From assembly GCF_012033695.1 (NCBI RefSeq), contig NZ_JAAVJI010000004.1:310001-374000 (forward strand): 64,000 nucleotides of DNA, written 5' to 3'. The stretch is from Pseudomonas quercus. Lineage in GTDB: Bacteria; Pseudomonadota; Gammaproteobacteria; Pseudomonadales; Pseudomonadaceae. The notes under the pieces were generated by a model. That model was not told the DNA's origin. It was given only the letters and a program-made list of their open reading frames with translations, and did no database searches. This document shows, piece by piece, positions 48,552-57,509 of this stretch. The first letter of the stretch is position 1. Each line of letters starts with the position of its first letter. The translations under genes and the position numbers were made by a program.

Positions 48552-50567
48552 CTAAACGTGCTCCGCCGGCACACCAATGGCCACCAGCTCCGTTACGCTA
48601 TCGCTGAACTGGAAGTTGGACGCGTGCAAGCTGTCTTTCAGGTCGCCGACCAGCGATACCTCGAACCGGTGCCCTTGAGCATCCGCAGTCAAATCCTTGA
48701 TAAAGGTGCGCTGCAGGCTCGCGTTATAGCTGACCAGAAGTGTGCCGTCCTTACCATCACCCAAACCCGTGAACCCGAGCGCGGAGACATCCAGACGATC
48801 TTCCGCGGTACTGAAGTCGGTGATGAGGTCCGCATGGCTGGTGCTGGCGTCCCGGTAGCTGTCGCTGGCCGAGACGAAGCGGAACACATCATGACCGCTG
48901 CCCCCACTAAGCAGGTCACGGCCTTCGCCGCCAATGAGTACATCGTCATCGGCGCCCCCGTTCAAGCGATCGTCCCCCGCTAAGCCCGAAAGGACTTCCT
49001 TGACCGCAGAGCCCTCTAGGGTGTCGCGTCCACTGCTGCCCTGGATATTCACGGGTTTGAACAACACGTTGCTTTCGTCGAGCTGACCAAGGTAGTTGCC
49101 GTTGAGTATCAGTTCAAAGCGGTTACCGGCGGCATTGTAGTCGTAGCTTTTGAGGAACGTCTGGTTATCCTTGAAACCAATCGCCAATGTACCGTTGTGG
49201 CCATTTCCAATCCCACTGAAGCCCAGCCCGATCAGGTCGATGCGGTCTTCATTGGCATGAAACCAGATCAGCGTATCGCTGGCGGCGGTAGTAGCGGTAC
49301 GGTAGCTGTCTTCTACCGACACGAAGCGGAACACATCCGCGCCGTTGCCGTCATAATGCCTATCGCGGCCGCCATTGCCCTGGTACACATCATCTCCGTC
49401 ATACCCACTCAATATCTCGTCAAGGTCCCCGCCTTGAAGCAGGTCGTTGTTGTTCGAACCATCGATGGACAGCTCCTCCTCGCTACTGAAACTGGTGTCG
49501 GCCTGACCTTCCGGGGTAACACGAACCAAGCCAACATCACTGTTGAAGTCGATAGTGTGGCCGTTGCCCATGTCGCTCACGCCAGCGATCAACAACTTGC
49601 CATTGTTTAGAACGGTAACTGAGCGGGCAGAATCATAGGCACCCTGCGTATCGATACTGGCTACGCCATTGGCGCCGAAGCTGCTGTCGTATTGACCGTC
49701 GGCACTAAGGCGCACCACTTGGAAATCAGCGTGACTGTCGTTGCTACCGACCAGTACGATCTTGCCATCCCCCTGTACGGCCAGGGCGCCGTGAACGTCA
49801 GACAAAACGTTATTGCTGAACATCACCTTGCCTGCTTCGCCAAAGCTGCTGTCCAGTGTGCCGTCGGCGTTTACTCGGGCAATTCCATAATGGTTGCCAC
49901 TGCCGCTGTCGAAGGTGCCAGCCAGGAGAAACTGACCGTTGCCCAGAGCTACCGAATCGACCTCGCCACTAAAACTCAGCCCTGCGGCCAGGTTCGCCAC
50001 GCCTTGATTGCCGAAGGTCTTATCCAGGGTGCCATCGGCATTGAGCTGAACGAGTACCGCCCCCTGATCGCCGCTTTGGCTAATCAACAGCTTGCCAGCA
50101 GCGTTCACGGTTACTTGGGTGCCTTCACTGCCCAAGCCCGCCGGGATGTTGGCCTTTGCGTTTGCATTGAATGCCGTATCAGCCGTACCGTCTGCCAGTA
50201 GCCGAGTCAGCCCAAAACTATCGGTGCCGTTATGGTGGGCAGGGGTCTGCACCAGCAACGAACCGTCGTTTTGCACGGTTAGGCTGTATCCTTTGGCAAT
50301 GGGAACCTCAGCGCTGATCAACTGGCGCCCGTCAAAGCCATAGTCTGTATCCAGCAGGCCGTTGGGGTTAAAGCGTACCACTGAGTAGTTATAATCCGTC
50401 TCGGAAGCACCCTCGTAGTAGCTGAACCCAGCGACCAGAATTTTCCCGTCAGCCTGCACGGCGATGCTTTGATTGATATCCTCAAAACCTGCTACGTCCA
50501 CAATAATGCTACTGGGGTTATAGCGGTTGAGGATGCTAGCGTTTTGCAGATTTTTGTCGGGCGTCAT
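48552..50567 (-). CDS. secreted RTX protein with six delta-60 repeats and two AlgE-type R modules
   Basis: About 671 residues from the ATG ([20 protein letters not shown]). The first 380 residues are six delta-60 repeats of the type [15 protein letters not shown] then [13 protein letters not shown], likely a beta-propeller. Then come two RTX blocks ([20 protein letters not shown] is the clearest) each with a following module around [15 protein letters not shown] and [20 protein letters not shown], as in the R modules of AlgE epimerases. Such proteins leave by type I secretion and bind calcium outside the cell. No enzyme domain seen. No transporter genes are adjacent. Confidence 0.8.
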   Translation of the reverse strand: MTPDKNLQNASILNRYNPSSIIVDVAGFEDINQSIAVQADGKILVAGFSYYEGASETDYNYSVVRFNPNGLLDTDYGFDGRQLISAEVPIAKGYSLTVQNDGSLLVQTPAHHNGTDSFGLTRLLADGTADTAFNANAKANIPAGLGSEGTQVTVNAAGKLLISQSGDQGAVLVQLNADGTLDKTFGNQGVANLAAGLSFSGEVDSVALGNGQFLLAGTFDSGSGNHYGIARVNADGTLDSSFGEAGKVMFSNNVLSDVHGALAVQGDGKIVLVGSNDSHADFQVVRLSADGQYDSSFGANGVASIDTQGAYDSARSVTVLNNGKLLIAGVSDMGNGHTIDFNSDVGLVRVTPEGQADTSFSSEEELSIDGSNNNDLLQGGDLDEILSGYDGDDVYQGNGGRDRHYDGNGADVFRFVSVEDSYRTATTAASDTLIWFHANEDRIDLIGLGFSGIGNGHNGTLAIGFKDNQTFLKSYDYNAAGNRFELILNGNYLGQLDESNVLFKPVNIQGSSGRDTLEGSAVKEVLSGLAGDDRLNGGADDDVLIGGEGRDLLSGGSGHDVFRFVSASDSYRDASTSHADLITDFSTAEDRLDVSALGFTGLGDGKDGTLLVSYNASLQRTFIKDLTADAQGHRFEVSLVGDLKDSLHASNFQFSDSVTELVAIGVPAEHV

Positions 50568-50857
50568 GATTAGAGTCTTTAGAAGTGGAGGGCTGTTATC
50601 CAACGGTATGCTTACCCTAGCTGCTTTTTCGCAAGGCGCCAGAAGTGCTAGGCGGGGCGCATGAAGCGTTCACCCGCCCAAGGCGATAAGAACAGCCCAT
50701 GTGCTTCTTTCTCAAGTACCTACCGGCATAAAACGGTTGTGACTCTTTCCAAATGTGTGTGTAATTCGCGCACTTCTTCAGGGATGAAGGCCGATCGACT
50801 AGTACACAGTGCTGGCTCATTCCTGCAGATCTCTTTCTTACGCCAGAGGACTGTGCG

Positions 50858-51355
50858 ATGGGTTTTGCAAAAAAAACCGCGGCCGCCTTGCTCATATTGA
50901 GCATGGGTTTTTCATCCGGTTGCGCCACGTCAGGTAATGACTAGGCAAACAAGGAAAACATGGGCACCGTACTCGGCGGCGCCGCTGGCGTACTCATCGG
51001 CAGCCGTGTGGGCTCAGGCGGTGGGCGCACCGCCGCGATGTTGATCGGTGGCCTGGCGGGTGCATTAGTCGGCAAAACCATCGGCGCGAAAATGGATGAA
51101 AGCGACCGCCTGGCCCTCGCCGCACAAACCCAGCAGGTCCTCAATACAAATCAGGACGGCCAGGTTGGCCGTTGGTAGTCCGACCACAGTGGCAGCAGCG
51201 CGCAGATCACGCCTGTAAGTACCGCGACCGAGTCTCGCCAGGTAGCCGTCAAGCGCCTGCCAAAGATTCGGCCGGTCACCGAGATGACCGTGCCACAGCA
51301 TTCCATGAGTCGCTTTTTCGGCCATAGCTCGCTGTGCACTGCGCCAACTGTTTGA
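50858..51355 (+). pseudogene. glycine-zipper lipoprotein gene with two in-frame TAG codons
   Basis: One frame runs from MGFAKKTAAALLILSMGFSS with a lipobox-like SSGC, through a glycine-zipper membrane segment (GGAAGVLIGSRVGSGGGRTA, IGGLAGALVGKTIG) to a C-terminal part with GSSAQITPV. TAG codons interrupt it at 50942 (between lipobox and zipper) and 51176 (before the C-terminal part). The rest of the frame is well kept, so inactivation is recent. The protein would be an outer-membrane lipoprotein of the YMGG/glycine-zipper 2TM type. Confidence 0.7.
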
Positions 51356-51409
51356 GCTGCAAATCAACTTCCCCTCACTGGCCAGGCTATTGCCCAGGTT
51401 CCCACCATT

Positions 51410-51437
51410 GGAACCCATGAACCCTGATGACCACTTA
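51410..51437 (+). promoter_or_regulatory. hrp box (HrpL-dependent promoter)
   Basis: GGAACC, 15 bases, CCACTTA: a perfect match to the published consensus GGAACC-N15/16-CCACNNA recognised by the ECF sigma factor HrpL. It ends 52 bases before the ATG of the phytase-like effector gene. This ties that gene to the type III secretion regulon. Confidence 0.9.
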
Positions 51438-51489
51438 ATGGACCCTGGCCGCTACACGCGGCCCGTGTACTCATAAGAAAAAAAGGTCA

Positions 51490-52913
51490 ATGATGATTTC
51501 TCTAAAAGGTACGCCTGCCCACGCCGTCCTGACGCTAAACGACGCCATGCCTGTACAAGGGGCAACCGCCCCGGCCCAAGCTGATCACCCCGCCAAACTC
51601 TCACCGTCCCAACTCAGTGACGACGCTATTCTTGGATTGAGGGATGCTGAAACCCGAACCGATAAAAACGGCCAGAGGGTGGTTTCACTGTGCGGGACAC
51701 GTTGCGCCATGAAACCTTCCAACTTCACTCCACCAGCCCCGAGCGAGTGGTCTACAAAGCGTCAATCAAGCCCTCCGCCGGCGTAAATGTCACCAAAGGC
51801 AACCAGTTGCCAACCAGTACATTGACCCTCCAGGCTCGACCAACGGGTAAGTCCAGCTATGGCCTGCTGAGCGCTCAACTGCTGGGCCCTGATGGTGAGA
51901 CCTTCGTAGACCTGGCTCGCTCTGAACCTGCCTCCGCTTCAGCTCAAAACCCCGCTGTGGCAGGCGCGCGGGTACACCTGGGGCCTAACCGCGCCTTTTT
52001 GAACTATGCAGTGCCACCCCGGGAAACCGACGACCAGTGCGTAATGGTCATCGATAAAATGCCCCCGCCCAAGAACGGCAAAATGGCGTACTTCCGCACA
52101 ACGACTGACCTGAGTTCGCTGCCTCATGGGATGGAAAAAGGTGGGCTGAGCGACCTGAAATTGGCGGGGTGTGAGCGGATTTCCTCCGTACAGCAGGTCA
52201 ACATTATTCGCGAGGCGCTTGGCAATGGGCCGCTTACGGTGTTGGACTTGCGCGAAGAGCCGCATGCCGTGATCAATGATTTGCCTGTCACTTTCCGTGG
52301 GCCTATGGATTGGGCTCATCCAAGGTTGAGCAAGGTGGAACAAGCTGTACGTGAGCGCGACCTCTTTGAAACGCTTGTGCAAAAAGACTCAGTAACACTG
52401 GTTGATGCTGCTTACGTAAAAGGGACCAAGGCTGACCCGCAAAGGACAGAGTTGAAGGGGTTGCATATTCAGACCGAAGAACAAATAGTGAATTCGGCCG
52501 GCGCCACCTATCGTCGCGTGCCCGTTACCGACCACAACCGGCCCAGCCCCGAAGCAACGGACCACTTGGTGGATGTCATGCGCCATTGCCTGCAGGCGAA
52601 CGAAGCGATTGTGGTGCATTGTCTGGGAGGGCGGGGCCGTACCACTACCGCCATGACCATGATGGATATGCTCAAGAACGCACAGCACTATTCTGCTCAG
52701 ACCATCATCGACCGTATGGCCAAGTTGAGCTACGGCTACAACATGACGGATGTGGACCGGGGTGCAGGCCCCAAGCGGCCGCTACTCAAGGACCGGTTGG
52801 AGTTCCTGCATGCCTTCCACGACTACGCCGCGAACAACCCAGGTGGCCTGCCTTTGAACTGGCGGCAATGGCGGGCGAAGCTGATGGTTGAGCAGGGAAC
52901 TCAGAAAGGCTGA
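51490..52913 (+). pseudogene. phytase-like (PTP-type) type III effector, frameshifted near codon 66
   Basis: The gene follows a perfect hrp box. The first frame (MMISLKGTPAHAVLTLND, about 66 codons, Ser/Ala/Pro-rich like a type III signal) must join the second frame between 51663 and 51690; one lost G in the GGGTGG run would do it. The second frame (VRDTLRHETFQLHSTSPERV onward, to the stop) holds a cysteine-phosphatase of the PTP-like phytase group: VLDLREEPHAVINDLPV, the acid in RRVPVTDHNRPSPE and the P-loop VVHCLGGRGRTT (C-x5-R, Cys codon at 52620). The closest effector type I know is XopH/AvrBs1.1, an inositol-phosphate phosphatase. Unless the frameshift is an error the gene is inactive. 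Confidence 0.78.
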
Positions 52914-52973
52914 ACCTGTACATCTCAGCAAAGCGAGTAATATCCGTACCACCTAGCCCAAGCCCTGCCGCTC

Positions 52974-53002
52974 AAAAAACGACCGCTCCAATAGAGCGGT
53001 CG
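52974..53002 (-). terminator. rho-independent terminator, minus strand
   Basis: CGACCGCTC and GAGCGGTCG form a perfect 9-bp stem with a 5-base loop. Read on the minus strand the stem is followed by TTTTTT. It lies between two convergent genes and stops transcription of the AlgE-like gene. Confidence 0.85.
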
Positions 53003-53059
53003 GTCAGCTTGTTTAAGCAGGGTATTCACGGTGCAGGCAATAACAGTTAGCAGCAGCTC

Positions 53060-55609
53060 TCACCCTACCGCGAGGTCGTGGGCGCTGTTCGCTGCCGTTC
53101 CCAAGAGCGCTATGGGCGCTTGGGTTGCGACGTCCTCAGGGTCCACGAAAATGATGTTTCTGTTGGCAAGCGCATCTGTTTTGTCCCCGCTAAACGCAAT
53201 CTGGAAGAACCTGCCTTGGTCATCGCCTTGTAGGTCCCGAAGGTAGGTGCGGTCCAGCGTCGCGTTGTATTCCACTTTCAGGGTGTGGTTGTAGCCGTCA
53301 CCCAGGTTGGTGTAGCCCAGACTGCTGACGCCGATCTGATCCTCGGCTGGGCTAAAATCGGTGATCAGGTCGGTATAGCTTGTGTTAGCGGTACGATAGC
53401 TGTCTTCTACATTTCGGAAGATAAAGTAATCCGTTCCGGTTCCACCGGTCAGGCGGTCCGCGCCACTGCCGCCTGTAATGAAATCAGTGTTTGCCCCACC
53501 CTCTACAACGTCATTGCCCGCCAAGCCATTTATCCTGTCCTGGGCCCCTGAACCTGTGATCGTGTCATTCCCGGACGTCCCGTTAAAAAGGTATTGCTGC
53601 GTGTCGTAGGCAGTAGTGACCACTGAATCATCCGCGGGCATGAACAGCAGGGTATTGGGCGCCAGGTCCAGCAGGTGATTACCGCTGAAGGCGATCTGGA
53701 AGCGGTTGCCGGCGCTGTCGAGCTCACGCGAACTTAGCCGGGTGATATCCGAACCGCTGTCATAGCTAAGGCTCAGGGTGGTCCCATAACCGTCACCCAG
53801 CCCAGTGAAGCCTAAGGCGGTCAAGTCCACCTGGTCATGCTGAGCGCCGCTGAAATCCAGTATCAGATCGCGGCCTTGATCTTTGCCAGCGGCATTCACC
53901 TGGCTGTCGCTGAGCCTGGTGTAAACGAAGGTGTCTGCGCCTGCGCCACCAATCAAATGGTCCGCCCCTTGGCCTCCCACCAAGCGATCATCACTGCCCA
54001 GCCCTGAAAGCTTATCTCGACCATCACCTCCGACCAGCGTATCGCGACCGTGGGTAGTACCTTGCAAGGTGTCGTTGCCCGAGGTCCCCGTGATCAGTGG
54101 AAGGAAGTTGGCATCGCTCAGGCTGGTACGGTAATCCCCGACTAATCTCAGCTCGAAGCGCTGGCCTTGACTGTCGGCGTCGTAGTTTTTCAGATACGTA
54201 ATATTCTTGGCGGCGTCATAGGTCAGTGCCAAAGTGCCATCGTGACCGTTGCCCAACCCGGTGAAGCCCAGGCGGGTGACGTCCAGGCTGTCCTTGCTGG
54301 CATTGAAATCGGCAATGGTATCTGCATAGTGCGTGGTAGCCGTGCGATAGCTATCGGTCAGGGAGGTGAAGCTGAAGGTGTCTCTGCCCACACCGCCTGC
54401 CAGATAGTCGACCCCTGCGCCACCCACCAACGTGTCATCGCCAGCCCCGCCTAGCAGCGAATCGTTACCGGCGCCTCCGTACACAAGTGCGTTATTCAGC
54501 GCCAGGCTGTCACCGAGTGAATCATCCCCTTTAGAGCCAAAGGTAACCAGGGTTTGGGCGTTGTTGAAGGCAACACTGGTAGAGCCCACAAGCTTCACGT
54601 CGCCAGCGGTGGTCTGCGCAATAAAGTTGTCATCGACACGGTTGCCATTGCTCTCGCCTCGCTCCTCAACCCCATAGGTTCCGCTCAGGTCTATGTAGGC
54701 GTAGCCTTCGCCAATGGTATTGCCGTGCACATGGCTGCCTGTGCTGTCTTGCAACAGGATATTGGCAGCCGCCCCAGCCGTAGCGTTATCTCGAAGGGTA
54801 TTGGCCGCCAGTTCGGTGCCAGTGGAAGCGTACACGCTGATCGCTGAGCCTGCGTTACTCACTAGTGATAAGTGATCAACGACGGCACCATTTGCGCCCT
54901 CAATATGTACACCATCCAGCTGGTTGTAATGGCTGCTGCCCGCTGTCACAGTGGCCGTTCGGCCTTCGGTATCACCTTTTAGTGCAAGGCCATTGCCACT
55001 GTTCTGGCTAGTTTCCACATCCTGAACAGTCAATGGCCCGGTCACCCGCAAACCATCGCCTTTGTTTTCCCTTGTGATCACGTCGCTCAGGGAACTGTTT
55101 ACCAACCCGCTGGCAACGATGCCGCTCTGAAGGTTCCCTTCCGCATAGACGCTGCTTGCTGTGACCTGGCTGCCTTCCGAGCGCAGGTCTATACCAACGC
55201 CTGTCGCGTTCACAGCGGCAACGTTGTACAGGGTCACTCCAATTCCATCACCGATGGACAAGCCGCTTACCAGCCCGCTGACCTTTGCGCTGTTACCATC
55301 AACATTGAGGTTGGTAATGCTGGTGTTATCACCGCTGATATGAACGATGCCATCAATGTCGCTTGTGGAACCTTTCACAAGTGTAAAGGTTGGTTTATCA
55401 GCAAAGTTACCCTTGAGCTGCACATTATCTTTCAACACCAACACACTGCCCGAAGCTTGGGCGCTTACGCTGTAGTTGCTGCCAGGCACATACACGGTCC
55501 CGCCGCCTGCAGCCGCAGCGGCATCGATTGCAGCTTGTATTGCCTGGGTATCATCCGTACGGCCATCGCCCACTGCACCGTAATTTTTTACGTTGAATAC
55601 TGCTGCCAT
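53060..55609 (-). CDS. AlgE-like secreted protein: beta-helix plus three RTX R modules, catalytic motif altered
   Basis: 849 residues. Residues 1-355 are a right-handed beta-helix beginning like pectate lyase/epimerase A modules (FNVKNYGAVGDGRTDDTQAI) with TYGVEERGESNGNRVDDNFI late in the domain. Three R modules follow (about 360-510, 510-675, 675-835), each with RTX nonapeptides such as GGAGNDSLLGGAGDDTLVGG and the module pattern FTGLGNGHDGTL. This is the layout of the Azotobacter AlgE and Pseudomonas PsmE mannuronan C5-epimerases. The catalytic YGFDPH motif appears as VGIDLR (residues 138-143): Asp is kept, Tyr and His are not. It may be inactive or act on another polymer. Exported by type I secretion. 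Confidence 0.8.
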   Translation of the reverse strand: MAAVFNVKNYGAVGDGRTDDTQAIQAAIDAAAAAGGGTVYVPGSNYSVSAQASGSVLVLKDNVQLKGNFADKPTFTLVKGSTSDIDGIVHISGDNTSITNLNVDGNSAKVSGLVSGLSIGDGIGVTLYNVAAVNATGVGIDLRSEGSQVTASSVYAEGNLQSGIVASGLVNSSLSDVITRENKGDGLRVTGPLTVQDVETSQNSGNGLALKGDTEGRTATVTAGSSHYNQLDGVHIEGANGAVVDHLSLVSNAGSAISVYASTGTELAANTLRDNATAGAAANILLQDSTGSHVHGNTIGEGYAYIDLSGTYGVEERGESNGNRVDDNFIAQTTAGDVKLVGSTSVAFNNAQTLVTFGSKGDDSLGDSLALNNALVYGGAGNDSLLGGAGDDTLVGGAGVDYLAGGVGRDTFSFTSLTDSYRTATTHYADTIADFNASKDSLDVTRLGFTGLGNGHDGTLALTYDAAKNITYLKNYDADSQGQRFELRLVGDYRTSLSDANFLPLITGTSGNDTLQGTTHGRDTLVGGDGRDKLSGLGSDDRLVGGQGADHLIGGAGADTFVYTRLSDSQVNAAGKDQGRDLILDFSGAQHDQVDLTALGFTGLGDGYGTTLSLSYDSGSDITRLSSRELDSAGNRFQIAFSGNHLLDLAPNTLLFMPADDSVVTTAYDTQQYLFNGTSGNDTITGSGAQDRINGLAGNDVVEGGANTDFITGGSGADRLTGGTGTDYFIFRNVEDSYRTANTSYTDLITDFSPAEDQIGVSSLGYTNLGDGYNHTLKVEYNATLDRTYLRDLQGDDQGRFFQIAFSGDKTDALANRNIIFVDPEDVATQAPIALLGTAANSAHDLAVG

Positions 55610-55798
55610 GAGGTCGCTCCATTGTTTGATAGTCTTAGGCGCACATCAAATACCTGGGTTCCACACTTACTAGGCACAGCTACCGTCGCGGTTGGCTCGG
55701 AAAGAATGCAGCCGGGCGGTATGTTCCATTGTGGCGGCTCGCGCCAGGGTCATCAGCCTGGTTTGGCCCGCCCGCCCTGAGTGGGCGAAACCTGGAGC

Positions 55799-55958
55799 TT
55801 AAGCGTGCGCCTTCTGCCGCGCGTAACGCCCCGGTGCCTGCCCTTCACGGCGTATAAAGGCTGCACTGAAGCTGCTCGATGAACTGTAGCCGACGCGAAG
55901 GGCGATTTCGTCCAGGCTAAGCACGCGCTCCAGCAGCAGCCTTTCCCCTATCACCGGC
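55799..55958 (-). pseudogene. 3' end of an AraC-family regulator gene
   Basis: About 53 codons remain: LLLERVLSLDEIALRVGYSS, then FSAAFIRREGQAPGRYARQK and a stop. That is the second helix-turn-helix of the AraC DNA-binding domain. Everything upstream is missing, so the gene is dead. Confidence 0.8.
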
Positions 55959-56378
55959 GCGGGTGACAATAAGCTGCTGCCCTACTTGATGCACTCCGAG
56001 CCTCATTACCGGCATGGTTTGCTCAACGGATGAGACATTTCGATGAAGCCCTTCAAGGCGCCCTTTAACGCTAAGCTGCTGACCCATCCGCACCGCGCGA
56101 CCTGCGCCCGAGAAGCCGTTGACAAGAAAGATCACGTCCAAAGCAGTTTCGGCCTGACCATGGGCCAGAACATGACGAGGGCCGCGATGAGCTGTAATCG
56201 CAAGGGCCCCGGGCATTTTGTCTTGGGCGCTAGGCCGTAGCGGTTGATCGGCTCAGAGGGCATTTAGCCAATGGCCAGTTGGCCAGGGCCTAGCTCACGC
56301 AGGTAGTGGTCCGTCGATTCATGCATGGAATACCGTCCCTACATGGTTCGTTTGCCCCTTCATTAGTCTATCGTCACG
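55959..56378. other. decayed GC-rich sequence between two gene fragments
   Basis: 420 bases. Several frames of 60-100 codons overlap on both strands and none has a convincing start, ribosome site or motif. Since the AraC fragment on the left and rulB on the right are both truncated, this is likely to be junction debris from several rearrangements. Confidence 0.45.
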
Positions 56379-57407
56379 TTAGTGCGCGCTCACCGTCCAC
56401 AACTGGTCCACCCGTGTCGTATAGCTCTGGCTCATGAACTCCCGACGCATCCCCCAATCCGGCGCTATGGGCACCGCAGCCGCCCGCAACGTACCCCGGC
56501 CCCAGCGCGCATTGATGCTGTCCAGCGTATTCATCAACTGCTCGAACTTTTTCGGCTGGGTAAGTGCAAACAGGTCGTGCGTATACTCACCAGGCTGCCG
56601 CAAGTCCAGCAACAGCACCTCGGCCTTGCTATACCTGTAGCCGTCCCGAAAAATGCGTTCCACGGCATAGGTAGCCGCGTTGGTCATCAACAGCGTGTCG
56701 TTCGTAGGGTAGGGCAGCTCCACCAGCACGCCATTCGCATACTTGGCCTCATCCGGGTTGAACATGCCGGTTTTGATGCTGATGCGCATCTTCTTGCACA
56801 GGGACCCTTGAGCACGCAGCTTCTCAGCGGCCCGCGCGGTGTAGGTGGCCACCGCTTCCTTGAGGGGGGGCAGCTCGGTGAGCCGTGTGCCGAACATGCG
56901 GCTGCAGCAGATTTCCTGCTTGGGTGGGTCGGGGTCGTCCAGGGCCAGGCAGGAGACACCGGCCAGCTCGCGAGCGGTGCGCTCCAGAACGACGCTGAAT
57001 TTCGCCCGAAGCATGACAGGATCAGCCTTGGCCAGGTCCATGGCCGATTGGATACCCATCGCTTGCAGGTGAGCCGCCAGGCGGCGGCCAACGCCCCACA
57101 CCTCGCACACGGCCGTGTTGCGCAGTACCCAATCACGCTTGAATGGGTCGCAAATGTCCACCACACCGCCTGTATGCTGCAGCAGGCGTTTGGCTGTGTG
57201 GTTGGCCAGCTTGGCCAGGGTCTTGGTGTGTGCGATGCCTACACCCACAGGAATACCCGTAGCCATCATTACCCGCTCGCGGATGGAGCGGCCAAACACC
57301 GTGAGGTCGCCAGGCTGGCCAGTGAGGTCACAGAAAATTTCGTCGATGCTGTACACCTCGGAGCCGGCCACCATGCTCTCGATCAGGGTCATGACACGTT
57401 CGGACAT
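56379..57407 (-). pseudogene. rulB: rulB-type DNA polymerase V subunit, 5' end missing
   Basis: 342 residues of a Y-family (UmuC/RulB) lesion-bypass polymerase. The catalytic YSIDEIF motif, the thumb and little-finger domains and the UmuC C-terminal end (LLLDLRQPGEYTHDLF, GRGTLRAAAVPIAPDWGMRR) are intact. The N-terminal ~80 residues with the first metal ligands (the DxNSFYAS-type start) are missing: homology begins at MSERVMTLIESM and the bases upstream encode unrelated residues. No rulA precedes it. In Pseudomonas, rulB is a reported integration hotspot for elements that carry effector genes, and the break fits that. Confidence 0.85.
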
Positions 57408-57509
57408 TTGCCCGTTTATGTGGAATGGAAAAGCGACTGAATATGACGCCGAAGGCCGGTGTCCATAGCAAGCATTGGCTGCATCAGCTACCGCTCCGGC
57501 GAGGTTGTT

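Noticed and set aside
50942..51178. In-frame TAG codons as programmed readthrough or recoding
   Set aside because: No other gene in the window uses TAG as sense, and there is no conserved stop context. Ordinary decay is simpler.
55650..55680. A possible minus-strand hrp box before the AlgE-like gene (GGTTCC present)
   Set aside because: The partner half-site at the right distance reads TCTTAGG, which departs from the TNNGTGG expected on this strand at key positions.
56043..56240. 65-codon frame starting MKPFKAPFNAKLL
   Set aside because: No ribosome site, overlaps a longer frame on the other strand and lies between gene fragments; treated as debris.
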